DNA of 64,000 nucleotides from Megalobrama amblycephala (Eukaryota > Chordata > Actinopteri > Cypriniformes > Xenocyprididae), in the NCBI RefSeq assembly GCF_018812025.1, contig NC_063045.1:18401046-18465045 (forward strand), written 5' to 3'. Shown piece after piece: positions 54,635-64,000 of the stretch; the first letter of the stretch is position 1; each line of letters opens with the position of its first letter. The position numbers were made by a program, and so were the translations under genes. Below the pieces are notes generated by a model that saw only the letters and a list, made by a program, of their open reading frames with translations, was not told the origin of the DNA and searched no databases.

Positions 54635-57600
54635 TATGGAGTTGGCCCACCCTTTGCAGCTATAACAGCCTCAACTCTTCTGGGAAGGCTTTCCACAAGG
54701 TTTAGGAGTGTGTTTATGGGAATTTTTGACCATTCTTCTAGAAGCGCATTTGTGAGGTCAGGCAGTGATGTTAACGAGGAGGCCTGGCTCACAGTCTCCG
54801 CTCTAATTCATCCCAAAGGTGTTCTATTGGGTTGAGGTCAGGACTCTGTGTAGGCCAGTCAAGTTCCTCCACACCAAACTCGCTCATCCATGACTTTATG
54901 GACCTTGCTTTGTGCACTGGTGCGCAGTCATGTTGGTACAGGAAGGGGCCATCCCCAAACTGCTCCCACAAAGTTGGGAGCATGAAATTGTCCAAAATGT
55001 ATTGGTATGCGGAAGCATTCAGAGTTCCAACCCCTGAAAAACAACCCCGCACTATAATCCCCCCTCCACCAAACTTTACACTTGGCACAATGCAGTCAGG
55101 CAAGTACCGTTCTCCTGGCAACCGCCAAACCCAGATTCATCCATCGGATTGCCAAACAGAGAAGCGTGATTCGTCACTCCAGAGAACACGTCTTCACTGC
55201 TCTAGAGTCCAGTGGCGGCGTGCTTTACACTGCGTTCCAAATTATTATGCAATTGACGTATCAGTAAGATTTCAGTACAATAAACATTCAGATTTTAGTT
55301 TTTCTAAGAAAATGTTTGTTTGTTTATTTATCCGTGTCTTTTTAGATAACTGGTATCAATCTCAGACAAAATAATTTGCCAGATCTATGGAAACCCTACT
55401 TAGAGGTTGTTCCACATTATTAAGCAAGTCACAGTTCTTATGCAATATGGGGAGGAAGAAAGATCTTTCTGAAGATGAAAAGCATGAAATGGTGCAATGT
55501 TGTGCAAAAGGCATGAAAACAACTAATATTGTGTGAAACTGAATGGAGATTATCAAATTATCATAAGATTTGTGAGTGATTTAGAGCACAGCAGAACTCG
55601 GTCAGATAAAGGCTTATTAATGAAAGTTCCTATCAAAAAAAATTATTGTATTAAAAGGGCAGCTATAAAAAAAAGCCAGTGTTGTGCAGCAATCAGGTAT
55701 TTGAAGCTGCTGGTGTCTCTGGAGTCTCAAGAAGCTCTCCATGCAGGCTGGCAGTTGTGCGTAAAGATGCATTTCACCCACTCCAAACCAAACCTCACAA
55801 AGAGAAACATTTACAGTGATTTTAGAAATAAATTTTCAAACAGTTTTATTGCTGTGGTGTTTTTTTGCAGCATGGGATTGTGCATAGTGCATTGTACAAT
55901 AGTGCATTGTACTATGCACTATCCTCCTTTTTATACCATAGCTGAAAATGGCCAGTTATGAACTCCCCATATCTTGCAAAAGTCATTTTAATACCCTCCA
56001 TCTCATTTCCCAGTATTCCAGCCCAAATCATCACCCACCAGCTCCTTGCTGGTGTCACAGTCTTGTTGGAACTTGGTGGCCATTCACCAACCATCCAGAA
56101 ATTCATCCATTTAGACCATCCATTGTAGTACAGCATTAGTCAGTGAATAAAACTATTTAAAAATGAGTCTTCATGTATTTCTAAACCCACTGTAAATGTT
56201 TCTCTTTGTGAGGTTTGGTTAGTGATGGCTGAAATGCATCTTTACGCACAACTGCCAGCCTGCATGGAGAGCTTCTTGAGACTCCAGAGACACCAGCAGC
56301 TTAAAATACCTGTTTGCTGCTCAACACTGGCTTTTTTATAGCTGCCCTTTTAATACAATACATTTTTTTGACAGGAACTTTCATTAATAAGCCTTTATCT
56401 GACCGAGTTCTGCTATGCTCTAAATCACTCACAAATCTTATGATAATTTGATAATCTCCATTCAGTTTCACACAATATTAGTTGTTTTCATGCCTTTTGC
56501 ACAACATTGCACCATTTCATGCTTTTCATCTTCAGAAAGATCTTTCTTCCTCCCCATATTGCATGAGAACTGTGACTTGCTTAATAATGTGGAACAACCT
56601 CCAAGTAGGGTTTCCATAGACCTGGCAAATTATTTTGTCTGAGATTGATACCAGTTATCTAAAAAGACATGGATAAATAAACAAACAAACATTTTCTTAG
56701 AAAAACATCTGAATGTTTATTGTACAGAAATCTTACTGATATGTCACTTGCATAATAATTTGGAATGCAGTGTACAGCACTGCATCCGACGCTTTGCATT
56801 GCACTTGGTGATGTAAGGCTTGGATGCAGCTGCTCGGCCATGGAAACCCATTCCATGAAGCTCTCTACGCACTGTTCTTGAGCTAATCTGAAGGCCACAT
56901 GAAGTTTGTAGCTTTGTAGCTATTGATTCTGCAGAAAGTTCGCGACTTCTGCGCACTGTGTGCCTCAACATGCGCTGACCCCGCTCTGTGATTTTACGTG
57001 GCCTACCACTTCGTGGCTGAGTTGCTGTTGTTCCCAATTGCTTCCACTTTGTTATGATACCACTAACAGTTGACCATGGAATATTTAGTAGTGAGGAAAT
57101 TTCATGAATGGACTCATTGCACAGGTGGCAACCTATCACGGTACCACGCTTGAATTCACTGAGCTCCTGAGAGCGACCCATTCTTACACAAATGTTTGTA
57201 GAAGCAGTCTATATATATATATATATATATATATGCAGTATATGTTGAGGAGACGAAAGAAATTCTTGTTTTGGTACAAGGAACCTCAAAAAATTCTAAT
57301 AACTAGTAAATTGTATTTAAAATAAAAAAATAAATAAAAGTTTTTAAATTATTAATTTTATTTTGTTTTATTTTAACTATATTAAATTAAAAAAGAACTA
57401 TAAAAAGATATTGTCTCATGCTCATATATTTCTGCAGTACAAGGAAAATGAATTCTGACTTCCTTTTTTCGCTCTAACCGCAGGAAGTGGTAAAGTTGAC
57501 TAACCCATAAATGTTCTTACAGTCATAACCTTTCGCTTTCTCAATATCCTTTTTTAATTTTTATTTTGTTGTCTTGTTCCTCTTTGGTTTGGCAGCGGGC

Positions 57601-60600
57601 AGAGTTGTGCCATCAGAGACTGGAGACAGAGGTGTTGGTCCTCCTGTCCATGGTGAAAGAAGATGGCCTGGTGGAACGTAAGAGCTTAAATCATCTGCTG
57701 CATTTCATTGGCCGAAACTGCATATGTACATCTCTATTTTTAAAGCCACAGTGCTTTTTTATATTCTTGCAGAATTGCCCGCAACAGTCATTCAGAAGCT
57801 GAAAGAGGTCTGCGAAGCCTCCAGTGAAACCTGCTCCTCACTGCACCAGTGCCTGGGGCTTTTTTCCAGACAGGAAGGAGTATGTATCACCTGCGCTGCA
57901 CATGCCCATTGAGTGCATTCGTGCTGCCCACTTTTTCAGAATAATTTTTCTATTGATTTTTTTCATAGTGATTATAATAAAGCCAACCACTTACGAGGTG
58001 AATCACAAAATTACAAGGTTTTATTTGAAGCAAAAAAGTATTGGAAATTGAATGAAAAGACATAGGCACAAGACTGCATCTATAAAGGCTTAAGTGAGGG
58101 AAAGAACTGCAATCCCATGAAGCATTGGGTATGATGTATATATATATAAAAAAATTTAAGTATTTTGAGAGTGTAGGGAGATCGACTTCATTACGTCATT
58201 CGTGGTGCTTCATGGGGGTGGGCGAAGCTGAAGAGCTCTTTTGGCATGTTTTGCTTATCGCGACTCTGATTGGTGGAATTATCTGTACAGCATCATGGGT
58301 AATGTAGTTTTCACCACAAATTCTGCTGTTAAACATGATTATATTTATTTTAAAAATAAGTTGAAATAATGTTAAAGGTTTATAAATTATTGTCAAAAAT
58401 CAATTTCCCTATGTAGAAAATTAATAGTTTGTGATTCATTTGACCCTTGGTGCTCACTTGGACTACACGGGTTCGAATTCGGTCTCTTTCTTTCATTTTT
58501 AGGTGCCTATTTAATATATTTGTCAAATAAAGAGGCTAAAACCACAAAATAACATTTAAAAAAGAAAAAAACTGCAGGTAAATTTGTTTTTGTTAATGAT
58601 CACAAGTACATTGAAAGTATAAAACATGAGCATGGGTGTGGTTACCCTGTATGTGACACGCTAAGGGTTATTTATCAAAGGTATTAATGTCTGCTTTTAG
58701 GCAGGTCAGATATGTGAAATGTGCCAGATTATATTCCACAATGAGTTTTTTTGCATAGTGGGTTTCTAAGTGTGTGTGTTTACCCAGGCACGCAGTTTGA
58801 AACTGGAACATGAGGTCGAGAAGAATAAAATCCTGTCAGAGGCTCTCCAGACGCTGGCCACTGAACATCATGAGCTGGAGCAGTCGGTGGTCAAAGGATC
58901 ATCGCCACGCAGCGTCCTCAGTGAAGATGAGTTCTATGATGCTCTTTCTGGTGCGTACAAATGTGATGCCGAATTTACTTGTTGTTATACACTTATCATG
59001 CATTTAAATGTTTTTAATCACTCGTATTATTTAAAGTGTATAGTAATTTATTGCTTATTGGTCATAATATAAAAAATAATTAGCAGCTTATTTGTGCACC
59101 CCTTAGAATAATTGCATTGAATAATTTTCCCCATGTTTTACAAGTAAAAAAATATTTTATTTTATTTGTGGACTTTAGTCTTTTTTAATTTGCAGATATA
59201 GTAGAAGGGAGTGACTGGAGAACAGTTACAATGAATAGCATCTCATTTAGTTGCCTTATTTTTTTTAGTATTTTAATCGTAAATATGCACATTTCTGTAA
59301 TGTTTTCAGGTGTATGCTTTTGCCTTTTTTATTGAATAAAATAGTAGAGTGACAGAAATTTATTAGGAGGAGATACTGTACAAGGAATGGGATCATGTGT
59401 AATGGGAATGGAATGGGAACAAGCATAGACTGAATTAGTGTTGTCAAAAGTACCGGTACTTCGGTACCAAGTCGGTACTGAAATTTTGAAAATGTGACGA
59501 TACCAGCATTTCTGTAGTACCGGTAGTACCGAGAATCCGGGTATATTCGGTACCCACTGATAAGGCTGTTGGCAGTATTTACTTGAATATGACACGAGTG
59601 AAGCACAAAGCTTTGTTTACAGAAGAAATAATAGGTTAGCAATTAAATGTGACATCGCAGCCATGGAAACATTTTGGTTAATGCCGAATAATAGAGAGGT
59701 GCGTGAGTCCATACATTTAAGCTTCGTATTCTGTTTTCCGAATCGCGATCTGGTCACCTGATTAGCAGAGAATTTAACAATATTCCATTAGTTATTCCAC
59801 TGAACATGGAATCTGTTTCTTTTCCCAAATCTTCACTCACGCAGGGGATTATAACGTTTCTTTCGTTCGCATTTAGGCCTATTATAGGCTATTAGCATTC
59901 TTTACTGTGGTAAAGTAGAAAAAAACACCGTAGGACAGAAACCTTTTTGCTTGCACGTCAGTTTCTATTTAACAGAGTTTGTGCTTGTTATTAGACTTTA
60001 TAAGGCGCGTCAAGTTTATTTGTATATATCGCGTTTCATACGCTGGTGATTTTTACTTTCGTTTTCTCTGGCAGCGCTAAATCAAACATAGCCTGAATGT
60101 TTTGCCCCTGCAGAGGATAAAACTCGCTCTTCAGACCTTTTACAACAAGTGTCAGTTGTTTGTAACATCAGGAAATAACGAAGATATTATTAAAGAGAAA
60201 TGGTCTCTTTCCTGCTCGTGTCCCACATCCCTCTCAAAGCGCAAAGCGGCTATATCAAAGTAATAACGGGACTTTGGCTATATATGACGCGTCTTTGTGT
60301 GGAAATAAAAAACGAATGCTTTTTAAAATAATATTTAACTTTCTTATTATTTAGGTTACCATTATTTACCGATATTTATTTCATAGTTTTACAGGCTGTA
60401 GTGTGTTGTTTCTCTGACGGAATAGCTAAAATAAACACGCACGAAAACGAGCATATGCTGGTAAAGTAGGTTTTGAAGCTGGTATGCTGGTTTGAGCTGG
60501 TTTATGCTGGTCCAGGACCAGTTTAGGACTAGTATGGACCAGCAGCACCTACCTTACCAGCATATGCTGGTTTTTTCAACAGTACACAATGGATGTTTGA

Positions 60601-62235
60601 GCATTTAATTTTTTTTTTTTTTTTTTTATATTTCAAAATTTATTTCATTGAGGTAGCCTTACACACACAAACACACACACTCCAAATCATATTTAATGTT
60701 TTTAAAATAGGCTATATAAAATAGTAAAATAGTTCCAATAGATTTTACTGTGGTACCGAAATTGGTACCGAGAACCGTAAAATTTTCATGGTATCGGTAC
60801 CGACTACTGGAATTTTGGTACCGTGACAACACTAGACTGAATTCAAACCTGCGTTTCCCACATGAGCACCAAGGCTCAACGACATCACCTTAAATAACAA
60901 TGAGTTTGAATTCTCTCAAGTTAATAAGTATATAGATTTAAGATGATTATGTCATGATTCCTATTTCCCTTAATACTTAATCATGTGATATCCATGATTT
61001 ACAATATCATTAAAGACCATGAGCCCAATCAGGGCTTGACATTAAGACCAGCCAAATTTGAGAGGATTTCAGGAGTGGCGTGTAACGCAGTCACTCCTAC
61101 TAGCCACTTTGGCAGGTTGAATTTTATATATAATAAATTCATTTTCAATTTAAGTCTTTTAAAAAGGCATCTGAAATAATAAACTAAGTGCAATGTAGTG
61201 TTGTCAAAAATATCGATTTAAAAAAAAAAATTATACATATCGATACTGAAATATCTGAAACTTTTCCAATACTCATTTTCTGCAGAATAGATACACTATA
61301 TCAGCTGCGCTTTCTCGCTCTCTCATCTCTCCGACAGCGAGTTGACACACAAACTTGCCTCCCCTCACTCTCTCGTTTCATTTGCTCCGGATGAATATTG
61401 TTGGTGTTAAAGGGCTTGAATTTTCGGCACAGGATTGCGTTTGCCATTCCTGCAAATTTTAATAAAGCCGTCTATCAGTACTAAATTGAGTTGTTTTTCA
61501 CTGCTTATTGCACTTAAACAGTCAATTACACACAAAATAATGTCAAAATGTCAGTCTTGGTTAGTACTCATGTAAACGCAGTCAGTTATGTTTTAAGTGA
61601 ACTTAATTTGAGAAAGAAAGCGCATGTGTAACAGTATACTGGATCCGTGCGTCAGGTCTTAAAGTGACAGTAGCCTAATATTATGATATAATATTAAAAT
61701 ACATGACAGATTTCCCCAATGGTATCAATGTTAAAATTGTGGCCAGTGAAAATGCTGAATGGTTAGTAACTTTGGAAAACTCAGTGGTTGGTGAGCAAAA
61801 AAGTTAATGTCAAGCCCTGAACCCACTGTCAGCAATTAGTGGTGTAATTACTGTTACAGTGAAAAGTAAATCTTCAGAATGAGCCTCATAATCATGAGCC
61901 ACCTTTCTCAGTGATGTGTCCGGTCACTTCCGGTTCCATTAATCGCCACCTGATCCCCTGCTCAGGTTTCCTCAGAGAGCCTCTTTCTGTCGGCCACGCA
62001 TTGTCCCTCTAAGCCATGTCTGTTTGTGTTCGGTTGCCACAGATTCGGACTCTGAGCCTGTGTTGAGCGGTTTTGAGACGGCCGGCCACTCATACGAAGA
62101 CGGAGAGGACTTCAAGTCCGAGCTCTACTGCAGCGTCCCAACTCATCTCGACGGCAGGATGTCCCGGGAAGACCGTCGTGGAGAGGAAGAGGATGAAGAT
62201 GAGGTGGCCAGAGTTAATGGAGTGAGGAAACACAG
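49066..62235 (+). CDS. osbpl1a: Oxysterol-binding protein-related protein 1, long form (N-terminal 16 coding exons)
   Basis: ORP1L is a late-endosome cholesterol sensor that links Rab7 and ER VAP proteins. Exons seen are 49066-49189, 49275-49360, 49492-49566, 50862-50973, 51097-51182, 51409-51553, 51715-51782, 51958-52002, 52779-52852, 53028-53091, 53173-53274, 53356-53478, 57596-57677, 57773-57879, 58788-58950 and 62043-62235. They total 1649 nt and about 549 residues with no stop. Ankyrin repeats ([54 protein letters not shown]) fill residues 42-210. A PH domain ([19 protein letters not shown] to [13 protein letters not shown]) spans about 237-340. A helical linker follows, then the FFAT motif EDEFYDALS near 478-485. 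The sterol-binding ORD lies off the right edge. ATG has context GCCATGG. The long ankyrin-bearing isoform, not ORP1S, starts here. Confidence 0.95.
49740..50760. repeat. AT-rich tandem repeat with TTA arrays, osbpl1a intron 3
   Basis: A unit of roughly 100 to 110 bp recurs (TTA array, then ACATTTAGTAATATTCTAAT, ATTAATAAAATACTAATAAA and TTATTTAATTAATATTACAA). The clearest copies start near 49956, 50056 and 50162; worn copies are near 50330, 50470 and 50650. GC content is very low. Confidence 0.65.
52028..52770. repeat. CA/TA microsatellite and T-rich degenerate tandem array, osbpl1a intron 8
   Basis: An AC run passes into a TA run (52028-52086). After that, TATTT-rich DNA repeats a phrase TTTCTGAAATAAAATCT at about 52253, 52375 and 52552, giving a unit of about 120 to 180 bp. 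It ends about 10 bp before the exon 9 acceptor. Confidence 0.55.
54640..57181 (-). pseudogene. Degenerate Tc1-family (DD34E) transposase in two pieces
   Basis: The N-terminal piece (57181 down to about 56775) opens [18 protein letters not shown] and has the paired helix-turn-helix region, with [14 protein letters not shown] between the two subdomains. The C-terminal piece (about 55225 down to 54640) has the catalytic-core signatures [20 protein letters not shown] and [13 protein letters not shown], then [19 protein letters not shown] at the end. At least three in-frame stops and a frame change break the C-terminal piece, and the second element separates the halves. It is therefore inactive. 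Confidence 0.85.
55228..56772. mobile_element. 1.5-kb palindromic Tc1-type element inserted in the older one
   Basis: It begins CACTGCGTTCCAAATTATTA and ends with the near-complement, flanked on both sides by TA (55226-55227, 56773-56774). Joining the flanks restores the older transposase gene. The two arms (about 55228-55818 and 56189-56772, nearly 590 bp each) are inverted copies with scattered differences. A 370-bp spacer separates them. Each arm carries the same transposase N-terminal fragment opening [15 protein letters not shown] (starts at 55447 plus and 56557 minus). The spacer carries a further minus-strand piece ([14 protein letters not shown]). None is intact. Confidence 0.8.
58085..58320. 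repeat. AATCCCATGAAGC dispersed repeat
   Basis: The left end AACTGCAATCCCATGAAGCA and the right part CATCATGGGTAATGTAGTTT are inverted relatives. A middle copy, GGTGCTTCATGGGGGTG, is also present. Probable short DNA-transposon remnant in osbpl1a intron 14. Confidence 0.4.
59436..60834. mobile_element. 1.4-kb nonautonomous hAT element with perfect 8-bp target duplication
   Basis: The ends are TAGTGTTGTC and GACAACACTA, continuing into GGTACC-rich subterminal motifs. The target duplication GACTGAAT is exact (59428-59435 and 60835-60842). The interior is unrelated filler with no transposase frame and holds a shorter TATGCTGGT hairpin at about 60452-60592. osbpl1a intron 15. Confidence 0.88.
60452..60592. 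mobile_element. Hairpin of CATATGCTGGT ends nested in the hAT element
   Basis: It starts CATATGCTGGTAAAGTAGGT and ends ACCTACCTTACCAGCATATG. The middle repeats GCTGGT and ACCAG motifs in mirror order around GGTCCAGGACC. Confidence 0.65.
61030..61819. mobile_element. 790-bp DNA transposon with CAGGGCTTGACATTAA ends
   Basis: The ends CAGGGCTTGACATTAA and TTAATGTCAAGCCCTG are perfect inverted repeats. The flanking 8-mers AGCCCAAT and AACCCACT agree at six positions, a worn target duplication. Inside, at 61196, starts TAGTGTTGTCAAAAATATCG, the end of a hAT family like that at 59436; its other end is not found. osbpl1a intron 15. Confidence 0.75.
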
Positions 62236-62752
62236 GTAGGAATACAAAACAGACAAATGACAATACTACAAATACAACTACAAAACAAACTACTCTTTTT
62301 ATTGCATAAATATTTAGCTAAATATTTTTTTGAAGTTGAAAGTTCAAAGTTTTTGGAAATTTTAAATAAAAACAAACTTATACAAATAAACATGCAGAGT
62401 ATAAAAATAAATGTTAACTTAGACGTAACATTCAGTCCAGTTTGTTTTTTTAATGTCACTTTGTTGTTATTTGTGCAGTTTCTTGGACGCAACTTCTCTG
62501 TTTTGTTTTGTATCTTGTGGTAAATAATTCAGTGAGCCAAGGCCAGAAGAGGCGCTCATAATGAAACTGTAAAAGATTGATGAGGTAGCATTGATGATAA
62601 CGCTGTAATTTGAACTTTTTAGGCTCGGCATGTTGACTGATGGCCTGTTGACGGACATTTGACTGACTTTGCATCCGATCATAGAGTATTTTTATAGATT
62701 TTTATAGATTGTGGAGATGCATCTATTTTATAATGTATTTATAACATTGTTC

Positions 62753-62795
<43 letters not shown>

Positions 62796-64000
62796 ACATT
62801 GTTATAACTGATTTTTTTTGTTGTCCATTAAACTTTGATGTATACCCTCTTTTTTTTAGAGACTTCTCATATTGCTCACAATATTTACTTTTTGCTTTAA
62901 CACCATGGAACATGCATGAAAAAATGCAAAAAGTAACCACACACTACATCTCTTCAATTTTTACGTTTACATTTAGCAGGTACGATATAAAAGAGAAGGT
63001 TTTGGAGTATCTTGAGCACTCTGAAACTGATCGGGACACTGGCCTCGCTTTACTGAATAAGATATAAAGCTTCCGTTACCTGTCTGATAACGCCAGTCTA
63101 GACGTGTTCCGTCTGCCTGACAACAGCAGTTAACATGGAAACGGCTAACTAGTCTGTTTTGTATTATTGTAGTGGTTTCTTAAAGGGACAGTTCACCCAA
63201 AAATGAAAATTTGCTGTTAATTTACTCATCCACATGCCATCCAAGATGTATCTTTTTTTTTTCTTCAGTAGAACAGTAAAGGAGATTTTTTGCTCAAACC
63301 ACAATTCTTGATGATTCATATAATGCAAGTCAATGGCTACCGTCAAGAAAACATACAGGCACAACAGAATTAATACCTGTGGCTCCTGACGATACATTGA
63401 GGTATTATGAAGTGAAACGATTGGTCTGTGCAAGAAGCTGGACATTATTTACAACATTATTACTTGCAATCCACAGCCTCGGCAAACGGTTCAGAGGCGT
63501 TCACGACAGTTTGGATCCTGGATGCCGCAACTTATATTAAAAATTAAGATTAAGTTCTCTTGCGCAATCTCTTTCAGGAAGACTGAATGTTACGTTTGAG
63601 ATCCCACGCATAGGTCATTATGCTACATGAAGCTCGGACTCCAGACTGTCGTGAACACGCTTAAGACCGTTTGCAGAGGCTGTGGATTACAGGCAATAAC
63701 ATATATAATGTTCAGCTTCTTGAACAGACTGACTGTTTCACTTCATAATACCTCAGTGTATCGTCAGGAGCCACGGGTATTATTTTATTTTGCCTGTATA
63801 TGTTTTTTTGTTTGACTGTAGCCATTGACTTGCATTATATGAATCATCAAGGACTGTGGTTTCAGCTAAAAATATCCTTTACTGTTCTGCTAAAGAAGAA
63901 AAAAAGGCACCTACATCTTGGATGACCAGAGGGTGAGTATATTAACAGAAAATTTTCATTATTGGGTGAACTGTCCCTTTAATGTAAAGAGGCAGTTTTC
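62236..64000. other. osbpl1a intron 16 to window edge
   Basis: The exon for the start of the oxysterol-binding domain was expected but not found before the edge. The region contains a TA run (about 62758-62787), a doubtful exon-like stretch at 62980-63067 and the 63180-63982 hairpin. Confidence 0.5.
63180..63982. mobile_element. 803-bp TTAA-type palindromic MITE
   Basis: It starts TTAAAGGGACAGTTCACCCA and ends GGGTGAACTGTCCCTTTAA. Internal arms include GCAAGTCAATGGCTACCGTC and TAGCCATTGACTTGC, and mirrored ATACCTCA/TCGTCAGGAGCCAC segments. This is the fullest copy of the GTTCACCC hairpin family in the window. It lies past the last visible osbpl1a exon. Confidence 0.75.

Larger units (their letters stand above)
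54636..57210 (-). mobile_element. Old Tc1/mariner element split by a second transposon, osbpl1a intron 12
   Basis: The element reads on the minus strand, opposite to the host gene. Its transposase begins near 57181 and ends near 54640. The outer ends run into TA/T microsatellites (54600-54635 and 57210-57234), so inverted terminal repeats could not be fixed. The body is interrupted at 55228-56772 by the palindromic element. Confidence 0.8.

Noticed and set aside
54452..55374. Plus-strand open frames of 127 and 180 codons
   Set aside because: They are antisense shadows of the Tc1 transposase remnant and its inserted palindrome.
58465..58490. GGTTCGAATTC as a tRNA B box
   Set aside because: No A box or cloverleaf can be formed around it.
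63164..63815. Similar frames on both strands near the right edge
   Set aside because: They are the two arms of the TTAA-type hairpin, not a gene family.

Overview
The window is vertebrate nuclear DNA from a teleost, most likely a cyprinid-type fish. It is AT-rich and holds GT-AG split genes. Its intergenic and intronic DNA is dense with short palindromic DNA transposons (hAT-like with 8-bp target duplications, TTAA-ended hairpins, Tc1/mariner remnants) and long TA, TTA and A microsatellites. All coding calls come from translating exons by eye and comparing them with remembered protein families; no alignment was run. The taxon is an inference from repeat style.

Six recognisable genes plus one dynein-light-chain-like gene are present. 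From left to right: cdc14a (minus strand, 5' five coding exons only, continuing off the left edge), rtca (minus, complete, 11 exons), dbt (plus, complete, 11 exons), an unnamed Tctex1-domain gene (plus, 2 exons), lrrc39 (plus, 8 exons), trmt13 (minus, 11 exons) and osbpl1a (plus, first 16 coding exons seen, continuing off the right edge). The CDC14A-RTCA-DBT-LRRC39-TRMT13 order and orientations match human chromosome 1p21 as I remember it. OSBPL1A is on human chromosome 18, so the trmt13/osbpl1a junction is a lineage-specific neighbourhood.

The genes are functionally unrelated: a mitotic/ciliary phosphatase, an RNA 3'-phosphate cyclase, the mitochondrial branched-chain keto-acid dehydrogenase E2 core, a sarcomeric leucine-rich-repeat protein, a tRNA 2'-O-methyltransferase and an endosomal oxysterol-binding-related protein. 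Shared regulation is visible only as architecture: head-to-head starts at rtca/dbt (989 bp between start codons, with a perfect CRE palindrome) and trmt13/osbpl1a (ETS site), and tail-to-tail ends at lrrc39/trmt13.

The most notable anomaly is five single-base frameshifts, every one a surplus base in a short homopolymer. They fall only in the four adjacent genes between about 31.0 and 43.0 kb (dbt, the Tctex1 gene, lrrc39 once each; trmt13 twice), while every other coding exon in the window reads cleanly. Local consensus error is the simplest explanation; decay of a duplicated locus is the alternative. The second notable structure is a 1.5-kb palindromic Tc1-type element inserted inside the transposase gene of an older Tc1 element in an osbpl1a intron. 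I found no previously undescribed biological system.
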